6,938 nucleotides of DNA from CALDTK01 sp041744755 (lineage in GTDB: Bacteria > Bacteroidota > Bacteroidia > Chitinophagales > Saprospiraceae): NCBI GenBank assembly GCA_041744755.1, contig JBGTKC010000255.1:1-6938 (forward strand), read 5' to 3'. The translations under genes were made by a program, and so were the position numbers. The notes beneath the pieces were generated by a model. It saw only the letters and a list, made by a program, of their open reading frames with translations, was not told the DNA's origin and searched no databases. Below, in pieces: positions 1 to 5,905 of this stretch; position 1 is the first letter of the stretch, and each line of letters opens with the position of its first letter.

Positions 1-309
1 ACCACCGGCCTCGCCCCCAATCAAACCGCCGCCAAATAGATCATCCACAAGGCACTACTAAAAGACAACCTGCCGGTTTTCGCGCAAGCCGCCTTCGAAT
101 TCCGCTTCCGCGACCGCATATACCGCTACCAGCGAACCGGCTGCGCCTTCGCCTACGAGCGCTGGTGGATCGACACCACGACCCTCGACACGATGCGTGA
201 CGTGCTGCACAACGACGGCTTGGTCCGCTTCGCCAACAGTGTCGAGGTAGCGCTGGAAGAGAAGAAGGCCGCGGCGTACAGCGCGTCGACCAACAGCGTC
301 GTCTAATTC
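1..309 (+). pseudogene. Unrecognised coding fragment, 5' end outside window, internal TAG
   Basis: Frame 1 reads as protein from base 1 to a TAA at 307-309, except for an in-frame TAG at 37-39. Both sides of the TAG have the G/C-ending codons seen in the real genes here, so I read this as the 3' end of a gene that has gained a nonsense mutation, or two adjoining fragments. After the TAG about 89 codons follow, rich in aromatic and basic residues (FRFRDRIYRYQ, then ERWWIDTTTLDTMRD) and ending in a low-complexity AAAYSASTNSVV tail. The only ATG in this part is at 193, which would leave just 38 residues. I do not recognise the family and assign no function. It lies 11 bases before another remnant, so this end of the window looks like a run of gene debris. 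Confidence 0.45.
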
Positions 310-320
310 GCCTTCCTGCC

Positions 321-575
321 GTGGGCCCTGCTCGACCCCATGTGGCGCGCTATATCGGGCGGGACACGATTAAGGGACGGGCGCTGGACCAGGTGGAGGT
401 GAGTTTTGCGGCTGCCCCCGGGCACGAAGGGCACGACATGCACGAGGACGAGTATTTGTACTGGTTCGCCCCCCACACCCACGAACTTGCCCACTTGTCG
501 TACTTCCACGCCAACGGGAAGGCGCCGCGCCTGCGGGAGCCGTTTACCGAGCGCGAGGTGGGAGGCGACCCCTAA
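321..575 (+). pseudogene. DUF6503-like protein fragment
   Basis: An 84-codon frame from a GTG at 321 to TAA at 573-575. Its middle (about residues 40-80) has the pattern I associate with DUF6503, a lipoprotein-like family of unknown function common in Bacteroidota: a D-x-Y-x-YWF stretch (DEYLYWFAPHTHEL), a short Leu/Tyr stretch (LAHLSYF), then a Gly/Lys-Arg-x-Arg segment and R-x-VGG near the end. Full-length members are much longer (roughly 200 residues or more) and continue past VGG with a DY motif. Here the frame stops right after VGG, and no signal peptide or N-terminal half is present, so this is an internal fragment. The GTG is only the first possible start and may mean nothing. The family assignment is from memory of the motif pattern and is moderate at best; the coding character is clearer. 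Confidence 0.42.
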
Positions 576-584
576 ATGTTTAGG

Positions 585-1289
585 TCACCCAGTCCGCGTC
601 CGCCGCTTTAGGCGCGCGATCCGGTCCTCGTAGTACACCCGCAACTCTTCCGCGAATGTGAGCGGATCAACGTACGTCGAGAGCACCCCGTACAAATGCC
701 GCCCCTTCGCCGCCGCCAATTCTTCCCGCACCCGCGCGATCTCCTGCGCCAAATAGTCGTCTTTCGACAAAACCTCCACCGCCACCGCCGAGGCCCCGAG
801 CGTGACGCCCGCCTGGCCGCCGAAGATGTGCGCGTGGTAGGCGCGCAGGGTCTGGAGACTCTCCGACTGGTAGATCTCGATCAAACGCGCCGTCACCTCC
901 GTCGCGGCGGCGGACTCGTCCTCGCGCATCGAAAACTTATCCGGGTGGACGTGCAGCATCGCCTCACGGTAGAGGCGCTTCCGCTCCCGCGCATCCTCTA
1001 GGGATTCGACGGCGGCGGCAGGCGCTTGCTCGACTCGCACTAATCCGGCCACCTCCCGGTAGTTCTTCCCTCGCTTTTTCTGCGCGAGGCGCTGGTTTTT
1101 CTTGGCCGCCTTCTGCTGTTTGTAGAGGGCGTAGAGCTCGTGTGTTTCGACGATCAGGTCGCCGAGGCTTGCGCGGAGTTGGGCTTCGAAGCTGCGGGTC
1201 TTGGTTTCGACATCCGATAGCTCTGCCTGTAGTCGGGAGAGTTCTTCTCGGAGCGCGGGCTGGGGTGTGGCCAGTGGTGAAGGGAGCAA
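585..1289 (-). CDS. J-domain (DnaJ-like) protein with N-terminal coiled coil
   Basis: A 234-residue protein. Residues about 12-75 are a charged, heptad-like coiled coil ending in a basic segment (KKNQRLAQKKRGKNYRE). Residues about 98-152 form a J domain: helix II LYREAMLHVHPDKF with the HPD motif at 115-117, then a helix III-like stretch (ATEVTARLIEIY). The HPD motif is the contact that stimulates DnaK/Hsp70 ATPase. There is no Gly/Phe region, zinc-binding Cys repeats or transmembrane segment, so it is not a canonical DnaJ but a class C type co-chaperone, probably cytoplasmic, with unknown client. A second helical segment (residues 176-230) closes the protein. The start is uncertain: TTG at 1287-1289 sits one codon after an in-frame TAG and has no ribosome binding site, and the next ATG lies inside the J domain, so the 5' end may be lost. 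It faces away from its neighbours and shows no other damage. Confidence 0.8.
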   Translation of the reverse strand: MLPSPLATPQPALREELSRLQAELSDVETKTRSFEAQLRASLGDLIVETHELYALYKQQKAAKKNQRLAQKKRGKNYREVAGLVRVEQAPAAAVESLEDARERKRLYREAMLHVHPDKFSMREDESAAATEVTARLIEIYQSESLQTLRAYHAHIFGGQAGVTLGASAVAVEVLSKDDYLAQEIARVREELAAAKGRHLYGVLSTYVDPLTFAEELRVYYEDRIARLKRRTRTG

Positions 1290-1382
1290 AGGCTAGAATG
1301 TTGAAAGGCGTGCGGGGTGAGGGACCGGTGGCGTAAACTTACGTGGGGGTCTAGGAGATCTGGTTGCAACCGAAGTCATATT

Positions 1383-1599
1383 CAGGACGCCCAGCCCGGC
1401 TCGGGTCGCTTCGCTTCCCCTCCCCAGCCAACTCAGGGCAAGGCAACTCCCGCAAGCGGGCCCCTCTTATCCGTCGTCGCTCATGGCGGCCCTACCGGCC
1501 CACTGCGTAGTGCTCGCGTACTAAGTGGGCCGGTAGGTCCACCATGAGCGAGGCCAGTCCACACGCCGAGGCCGCAGGCCGACAGCGGGCGGGCTGGGC
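1383..1599 (+). repeat. Long-hairpin REP/MITE-like repeat, copy A
   Basis: Homologous to 6488-6666. The left ends (1383-1427 and 6488-6534) align at roughly 85-90%, and the right halves (1524-1599 and 6591-6666) differ at only two of 76 positions. Copy A carries an extra segment of roughly 45-50 bases (about 1428-1478) that includes the small hairpin CCCGC-AA-GCGGG. Its core is a long hairpin: arms 1479-1504 and 1524-1549 match at 24 of 26 positions around a 19-base loop. The outer ends form a 10-base inverted repeat, GCCCAGCCCG at 1389-1398 against CGGGCTGGGC at 1590-1599. The shared right half also holds GGCC-GCA-GGCC. It ends 58 bases before the start of a RAYT/IS200-like transposase remnant, the arrangement expected for a RAYT gene and its REP element. 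Mobilisation by that transposase is inference. Confidence 0.8.
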
Positions 1600-1603
1600 A
1601 ATC

Positions 1604-1632
1604 TTGACATAACAGAGAAAAAGATTCACGAT
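1604..1632 (+). promoter_or_regulatory. Possible promoter before the transposase remnant
   Basis: A perfect TTGACA lies at 1604-1609, just outside repeat copy A and in an AT-rich strip. At 17-base spacing the -10 position reads CACGAT, only 3 of 6 to consensus. The Bacteroidota-type TAnnTTTG element is not clearly present either; the nearest is ACATTTTG at about 1636-1643. Position fits a promoter for the gene starting at 1658, but the evidence is weak. Confidence 0.25.
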
Positions 1633-1657
1633 CAAACATTTTGTGTTACCTAGCACC

Positions 1658-2131
1658 ATGGCTCGACGTTACACCCCCGCGTACATGCAACTTCTTTGGT
1701 CAGTCAAGAACCGACGCTGCCTCATGCACCCAGCATAGCGCGGGGAGGTCGAGGCGATGATCTGTTGGTGGCTTAACCATTACAAGCACACGTCTATCGT
1801 GACCCGGTGCATGCCTGATCACGCGCACCTCCTGTTTCAATATCACCCGACGCAATCAATCTCCGACCTGTGCATGGTGGTCAAGGCAGAGGTAACGAAG
1901 TTTATCAGTTCACGCGGCTTCTGTGAGGAGATGGACTGGCAGGACGGATATGGACTCTTCACGTAACAGTACAGCGTCGTGCCTATCATCAAACGATATA
2001 TTGAAACACAAGATGAGCACCACCGCGACGACTATCGCTTCCGGGACGAATACCGGCGCATGCTGATCGAAGCCGGGCAGGAGTACGAAGAATGGATGTT
2101 GTTTGAGGATATGTACGACTGGGATAAATAG
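1658..2131 (+). pseudogene. tnpA: RAYT/IS200-type Y1 (HUH) transposase, inactivated by stops
   Basis: A single frame from ATG 1658 reads as a Y1 transposase of the IS200/IS605 or REP-associated (TnpA_REP, RAYT) group. The N-terminus MARRYTPAYMQLLWSVKNR is the first beta strand of the fold. The HUH metal-binding motif is at codons 55-57 (CMPDHAHLLF), then SISDL and a K-x-E-x-TKFI helix, WQDGYG, and the helix with the catalytic tyrosine (codon 114) in KRYIETQDEHH, followed by the usual FRDEYRRML tail. Length (157 codons) is normal. Two stops interrupt it: TAG at 1736-1738 (codon 27) and TAA at 1964-1966 (codon 103). The second removes the catalytic tyrosine. There are no frameshifts, so decay looks recent or point-mutational. 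Such enzymes nick and join single-stranded hairpin DNA; hairpin repeat copy A sits immediately upstream. No tnpB or second IS gene is seen. Confidence 0.85.
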
Positions 2132-2269
2132 ACTTGGCATCAGTATTTTCGAGGCCACACACCCGACAATGCGCCCCGGTCGGTAGACGAACTGGCAGAA
2201 GCGTTTGACGCGGGCGAACTCCCGCTCCTTTTAACGATCGAATTTAAAAAGGCATGCGCCGGTGAGTGA
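2132..2269 (+). other. Coding-like in-frame extension after the transposase
   Basis: The transposase frame stays open for another 45 codons after the TAG at 2129-2131, to a TGA at 2267-2269. Codon use in this tail is protein-like (RSVDELAEAFDAGELPLL) and it ends with a basic EFKKACAGE. Known IS200/RAYT proteins usually stop about where the TAG lies, so either this was a C-terminal extension and the TAG is a third nonsense change, or it is an unrelated fragment that happens to be in frame. I do not recognise it. Confidence 0.3.
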
Positions 2270-2572
2270 GGAGCGGCTGGAAGGCGGGCCAGTGCTGGGC
2301 TGCTGAATTACGTCACGGCTTGGTTTGTGAAGAGCGCTCGTTACGTGGCGAAGCATCCGAAGTGTCGGGCGGGCTTTGTGTCGACCAACTCGATTGCGCA
2401 GGGCGAGCAGGTGGGCGTGTTGTGGGAGGCATTGTTCGGGCTCGGAATGCAGCTACACTTCGCGCACCGAACGTTTGCGTGGCACAACGAGGCGGCGGGC
2501 AAGGCGGCCGTGCACGTGGTGATTGAAGGCTTTGGCGTGCCGAATCATACCGCTAGACGTTTTGCATCGTAG
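2270..2572 (+). pseudogene. Internal fragment of MmeI-like class I DNA methyltransferase
   Basis: From about 2294 to 2536 the frame matches the methyltransferase core just after the NPPF motif in MmeI/YeeA-like (type IIL, DrmMI-like) adenine methyltransferases. It reads LLNYVTAWFVKSARYV, then FVSTNSIAQGEQVGVLW, FAHRTFAWHNEAAGKAAVH and VVIEGFG, which is typical of these proteins in order and spacing. The upstream nuclease region, SAM-binding motif and NPPF are missing, and so is everything after GFG. From 2537 the frame runs into unrelated sequence and stops at 2570-2572. There is no plausible native start; the GTG at 2327 lies inside the domain. It is therefore a fragment with no expected activity. 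The left break is next to the end of the transposase frame. The right break is within a few bases of the end of a reversed gene remnant. A separate gene of the same family begins at 6724. Confidence 0.8.
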
Positions 2573-2830
2573 ACGACCTGTAACTCCGCAGGGCATTGGG
2601 GATCACCTCGGCGAGGTAGGTCGGGAAAGTCACCAAATCCGCCGTGTGGCGGCTGATTTTCCCGAAGCTGTGCTGGAACACCGACTCCGCCGGGGCCTTG
2701 GGGTCGGGGTTCCCGGCGCGTCTTGCCGACCTTGCGGCTCGCGAGCACCTTCGCGACGGCGACGTGGGGCTTCGGGCACCCTCGCGCGGAGGCACCAACG
2801 AGGGTGTGGTAGGCTCGCGGTACACAAGGA
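2545..2830 (-). pseudogene. Decayed C-terminal end of an unrecognised minus-strand gene
   Basis: Read on the minus strand, protein-like sequence switches frame twice. One frame gives RAYHTLVGASARGCPKPHVA and then KVLASRKVGKT (about 2830 down to 2720). A second frame then gives PDPKAPAESVFQHSFGKISR and TADLVTFPTYLAEVIPNAL (about 2712 down to 2588). The first frame resumes as LQVVYDAKRLAV with a TGA at 2545-2547. The two shifts cancel, and the joined protein reads smoothly across both joins, which argues that one gene end of about 95 residues once existed here. Its 5' side stops at the AT-rich strip around 2830. Neither the family nor the function is recognised. The alternative is chance open frames in GC-rich DNA, which is why confidence is low. 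Confidence 0.35.
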
Positions 2831-2866
2831 GAAATATATCAGAAACCCCTTCCGAATAGCGAACTA

Positions 2867-2908
2867 TTTGCAAAAAGTTATGATGCGACCTGTACATATA
2901 ATGCCTCT
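2867..2908 (+). promoter_or_regulatory. Probable promoter region of bphP
   Basis: The strip 2821-2920 is clearly AT-rich in a GC-rich window and ends in TATAAT at 2897-2902, a perfect -10 hexamer. TTTG at 2867-2870 lies further upstream, but the gap is too long for a standard sigma-70 or Bacteroidota sigma pairing. If the -10 is real, transcription begins near 2909. That would make a TTG start at 2912 nearly leaderless and give a start at ATG 2960 a leader of about 50 bases. Confidence 0.35.
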
Positions 2909-2911
2909 CAA

Positions 2912-5227
2912 TTGAATAATTCAGCCAGTATCGCGACCCTCAGCCCAACCGAGGCCGCCATGCGCGCCTACTACGCTGAGCCCGTCGACCTCGCGAACTG
3001 CGAACACGAGCCCATCAACCTCATCCAGGTCATTCAGCCGCACGCCTGCCTGCTTGTGGTGGACCGGGTGAGCCTGCGGATCGAGGTGGCCAGCGAGAAT
3101 ACGGCCGACCACATCGGGCACGACTGGCGCGATTTGCTAGGCCAGCCGCTTGATACCTGCCTCGAGGGGGCGGCTATCGCTCAGATCAAACGCGCCGTAA
3201 AATTTGATACCGACCAGCGCCGGCCACTCTTCGCATTCTTTCAACTCAACGGCGTTACCGAGGGGCGGCAGATCATCTACCACGCCACGGACAACGGGCG
3301 ACTCATTCTCGAGATCGAGCCCGTCCAGGAGGGATTCGAGACCGCCGTCTTTCAGCAGCGCCTCGGGGAGGCTATCGAGCAAGTCCAGCGCCTCACCGAC
3401 TTCACGACGATGTTTGAGGATGTCACAAAGGTCATCGCGCGGGTCAGCGGCTATGATCGGGTGTCGCTCTACCGCTTTGACGGAGAATGGAGCGGGGAGG
3501 TCGTCGCGGAGGCCGTTCACCACGATGGTGCGGAGTCGTGGCTCAACCTGCGCTACCCAGCCACCGACATCCCGCAGCAGGCACGCGACCTGTACCAGCG
3601 CAACCGCATCCGTATGCTGTCCGATATTGAGCGGCCCCAGGTGTTTTTGCGGAAGCATGTCGACGCAGAAGCCAACGGTGATGCGAATCCTGTGGAATTA
3701 GACCTCAGCAAAGTCGATTGCCGTGGCCTTAGCCCCATACACCGGGAGTACCTCCAGAACATCGGCGTCGCCGCCACGATGAGTATCGCCGTCGTTCTCG
3801 ACGGCAAGCTGTGGGGGCTGTTCGCGCTACACCACAACGAGCCCCGCTACCTCGACTTTGAGCTGCGATCCTTTTTGAAGGTCGTCGGCCACGTCTTCAG
3901 CGGCCACCTCACGCTCCGAACCGCGAGCGAGTACCGCCGCCGTGTGCTTGAAATCAATGCCTACCGCTCGCAACTCGGCGACCAAATCACCGAGCTCAAC
4001 GATATCGGGCTAGCCCTCACGGAGGGCGCGGTGACGGTGCTCGACCTCATCCCAAAAGCCCACGGAGCCGCCATCAGCGCGGAGGGCAAGATCAGCACCA
4101 TCGGCATCTTTCCCCCCGACCATCAGATCCGTGCACTGGCCACCTGGATCCGTAATAAGGCCGACGACCTGCTGCTCTATCACAGTGACCATCTCAAGGC
4201 CGACTACCCAGACACCGCCGAGCTCGGCAACGGCATTGCCGGGGTACTGCTGGTGTGGCTCGACCGGGACCGCAACGAGTACCTCACGTGGTTTCGCCAG
4301 GAGATCGTACGCCACATCGACTGGGCCGGTAATCCAGCCAAGCTAGCCATCCCGACCAGTGACGGTGGACAGCGCCTCGCACCCCGCAAGAGCTTCGCGA
4401 AATATACCGAGACGGTCCGCGACCGCGCCCAACCCTGGTCTGAACTCGACATTGACGCCGGCTTGGCCCTCAGGAGTCACATCAAGGACGTCGTGATGCG
4501 GCGCTACCAACAAGTCAAGCGGGTCAACTCCGAACTGGCGACGGCCTACAAAGAGATGGAGACCTTTAGCTACACCGTGAGCCACGACCTGCGAGCGCCC
4601 CTGCGCGGGATCAACGGCTTCGCGGAGATCTTGCTCGAGGACTACGGCTCCATACTCGACGATGCCGCATGCGATATGTTGCGCCGTATTCAGAACAGCG
4701 CCGTCAAGATGAACTTTTTCATTGATGACCTGCTCCAGCTCGCTAAGCTCGGCGTGAGCGCACCTAAGCTGGCACCAATCAAGCTCGCAACTATCGCGGA
4801 GGAGACCTTTGCCGATACTTCTTCAGGCTACCGAAAGCGCAAAATCGACTTCCGCGTTGCGGAGGACATGCCGCAGGTGCTGGGTGACAAGCAACTCATT
4901 GGTATTGCGCTCAGCAACCTCATCGGCAACGCCATAAAATACTCGCAAAACCGTGAACACACCGTAATTGAGTTCGGCTACAGGAGAGACGACCCGTACG
5001 GTCCGGTCACGTTCTACCTGCGCGACAATGGCGAAGGCTTCGAGCAGCGCTTTGCTGATCGCGTCTTCGAGATGTTCACGCGCCTTTCCGAGGATGGCGC
5101 CATCGAGGGCACCGGTGTGGGCCTGGCCCTAGTACAACGCGTCATCGAGAAGCACGGGGGCAAGATCTGGGTGGAGAGCGAGGTGAACGTCGGCAGCACT
5201 TTCTTTTTTACCCTAGCATCGGTCTAG
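2912..5227 (+). CDS. bphP: Bacteriophytochrome sensor histidine kinase
   Basis: A 771-residue cytoplasmic red/far-red photoreceptor kinase with PAS-GAF-PHY-HisKA-HATPase layout and no membrane segments. PAS (about 25-130) carries the biliverdin-attaching Cys30 in the CEHEPI motif, followed by IQPHA where most relatives have IQPHG. GAF (about 150-330) has YDRVSLYRFD, PATDIP with Asp219, His277 in SPIHREYL and His307 in ALHHNEP; these match Deinococcus BphP Asp207, His260 and His290. PHY (about 340-520) has WFRQE, WAGNP and the tongue PRKSF (491-495). HisKA has the phosphoacceptor His558 in VSHDLRAPL. HATPase has the N box Asn673, DNGEGF at 705-710 and GTGVGL at 733-738. All key residues are present. 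TTG 2912 is the longest reasonable start; ATG 2960, with GAGG five bases upstream, would place the Cys at residue 14 and is a good alternative. The response regulator begins 32 bases after the stop, then the heme oxygenase, so one light-signalling cluster is likely. Confidence 0.95.
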   Translation: MNNSASIATLSPTEAAMRAYYAEPVDLANCEHEPINLIQVIQPHACLLVVDRVSLRIEVASENTADHIGHDWRDLLGQPLDTCLEGAAIAQIKRAVKFDTDQRRPLFAFFQLNGVTEGRQIIYHATDNGRLILEIEPVQEGFETAVFQQRLGEAIEQVQRLTDFTTMFEDVTKVIARVSGYDRVSLYRFDGEWSGEVVAEAVHHDGAESWLNLRYPATDIPQQARDLYQRNRIRMLSDIERPQVFLRKHVDAEANGDANPVELDLSKVDCRGLSPIHREYLQNIGVAATMSIAVVLDGKLWGLFALHHNEPRYLDFELRSFLKVVGHVFSGHLTLRTASEYRRRVLEINAYRSQLGDQITELNDIGLALTEGAVTVLDLIPKAHGAAISAEGKISTIGIFPPDHQIRALATWIRNKADDLLLYHSDHLKADYPDTAELGNGIAGVLLVWLDRDRNEYLTWFRQEIVRHIDWAGNPAKLAIPTSDGGQRLAPRKSFAKYTETVRDRAQPWSELDIDAGLALRSHIKDVVMRRYQQVKRVNSELATAYKEMETFSYTVSHDLRAPLRGINGFAEILLEDYGSILDDAACDMLRRIQNSAVKMNFFIDDLLQLAKLGVSAPKLAPIKLATIAEETFADTSSGYRKRKIDFRVAEDMPQVLGDKQLIGIALSNLIGNAIKYSQNREHTVIEFGYRRDDPYGPVTFYLRDNGEGFEQRFADRVFEMFTRLSEDGAIEGTGVGLALVQRVIEKHGGKIWVESEVNVGSTFFFTLASV

Positions 5228-5259
5228 CTAAAGCCTTTACTTTTCTCAATCCCTTCGCT

Positions 5260-5698
5260 TTGCCCAATTCTTTAGATCTCGTTTACGTGGAAGACGATCC
5301 CACAGACGCACAGTTCTTCGAGCGGGCACTGCGCAAATGGAACCCGGCTTGTAAGTTTTGCCGCTACATAGACGGAAAGCAGGCCGCCGATTACATCGAG
5401 TCCCTTGCCGTGAGCAATGATGCGCTACCCAAGCTGCTCGTGTTGGACATTAAGCTGCCAAAGCTCCTCGGCTTTGATGTGCTGCAAATCACGCGGGATC
5501 GCTCGCGGACTCGTTGTTTGCCGGTCATTATGTTATTCGAGCTCGACTCTGCAGCAAGATATCAACCGCGCCTACGAACTAGGTGCCAACGGCTACCTCA
5601 GCAAGCCACCTACCATGCAAGAGCTTATTGCCACCGTGGCCACGATAATGAATTTCTGGGTCGGGGCCAATCGAAGAGCCGTCGTTGAGCATGCATGA
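5260..5698 (+). pseudogene. Single-domain response regulator (Rcp1 type), frameshifted
   Basis: A stand-alone receiver domain of the kind paired with phytochrome kinases (Rcp1/BphR type). The first frame gives LVYVEDDPTDAQFFERAL with acidic residues Glu11, Asp12 and Asp13, the phosphoacceptor Asp63 in LLVLDIKLPKLLGFDVL, and PVIML. At about 5536 one extra T (ATG TTA T TCG) shifts the frame. The other frame continues correctly with SSSTLQQDINRAYELGANGY, the conserved Lys in SKP, and a terminal helix, ending at TGA 5696-5698. Without the extra base the protein would be about 145 residues, normal for the family, with no output domain. As written, the conserved Ser/Thr and Lys are lost and the tail is scrambled to 142 residues. 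The start is TTG 5260, 32 bases after bphP, with no clear ribosome site. It may be a real mutation or a one-base sequencing error. Confidence 0.85.
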
Positions 5699-5793
5699 TG
5701 AGCTGATTTTCTTATCGGCGACAGTCCGCTTCAAACAGGGACGACGGGCGCCCCTTGCACTGGCCGGTCGAACTAATTTTCGGAGTTTCAAAC

Positions 5794-5876
5794 TGAGCAC
5801 GCTCACTTGAGCGGCATGCGCTCCTTTCGACCCTAGGTAGCGCTCAAGGGTCGAAACAAAGAGTTCTCTCTAGAAC
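5794..5876 (+). promoter_or_regulatory. Overlapping inverted repeats upstream of bphO
   Basis: Between the regulator and bphO lies a dense set of inverted repeats. TTTCGACCCT (5825-5834) pairs perfectly with AGGGTCGAAA (5847-5856). CTTGAGCG (5806-5813) pairs with CGCTCAAG (5841-5848), or its GAGCG with CGCTC at 5819-5823. TGAGC (5794-5798) faces GCTCA (5801-5805), and GTTCT (5863-5867) pairs with AGAAC (5872-5876). The first two stems interleave and share two bases, so in RNA they would compete or form a pseudoknot. It could be a terminator for bphP/regulator, a leader controlling bphO, or an operator. No U-tract follows the 10-base stem. Confidence 0.5.
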
Positions 5877-5905
5877 ATCTGGATATCCACGTAATCTAGT
5901 GCGTT

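Noticed and set aside
571..584. Perfect palindrome CCTAAATGTTTAGG between two convergent genes, as a terminator
   Set aside because: The stem is only 5-6 pairs with a very small loop and no T-tract, and it overlaps a stop codon; too short to call.
1290..1382. Minus-strand promoter for the J-domain gene (TAAGTTTA resembling the TAnnTTTG element)
   Set aside because: The upstream TTG box is at the wrong distance and the last base of the element differs.
37..2131. Stop-codon reassignment, suggested by several in-frame TAG and TAA codons
   Set aside because: TAG ends bphP and TAA ends bphO at the natural family ends, and other genes carry indels, so decay or sequencing error is the simpler explanation.
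2281..2305. Resemblance of GGCGGGCCAGTGCTGGGC to the right end of the hairpin repeat
   Set aside because: Only a short G/C-rich match; the same bases are in frame with the methyltransferase fragment from about 2294.
3137..3658. 173-codon open frame on the minus strand inside bphP
   Set aside because: It is a shadow of the bphP frame in GC-rich DNA; the plus-strand protein has conserved phytochrome motifs throughout.
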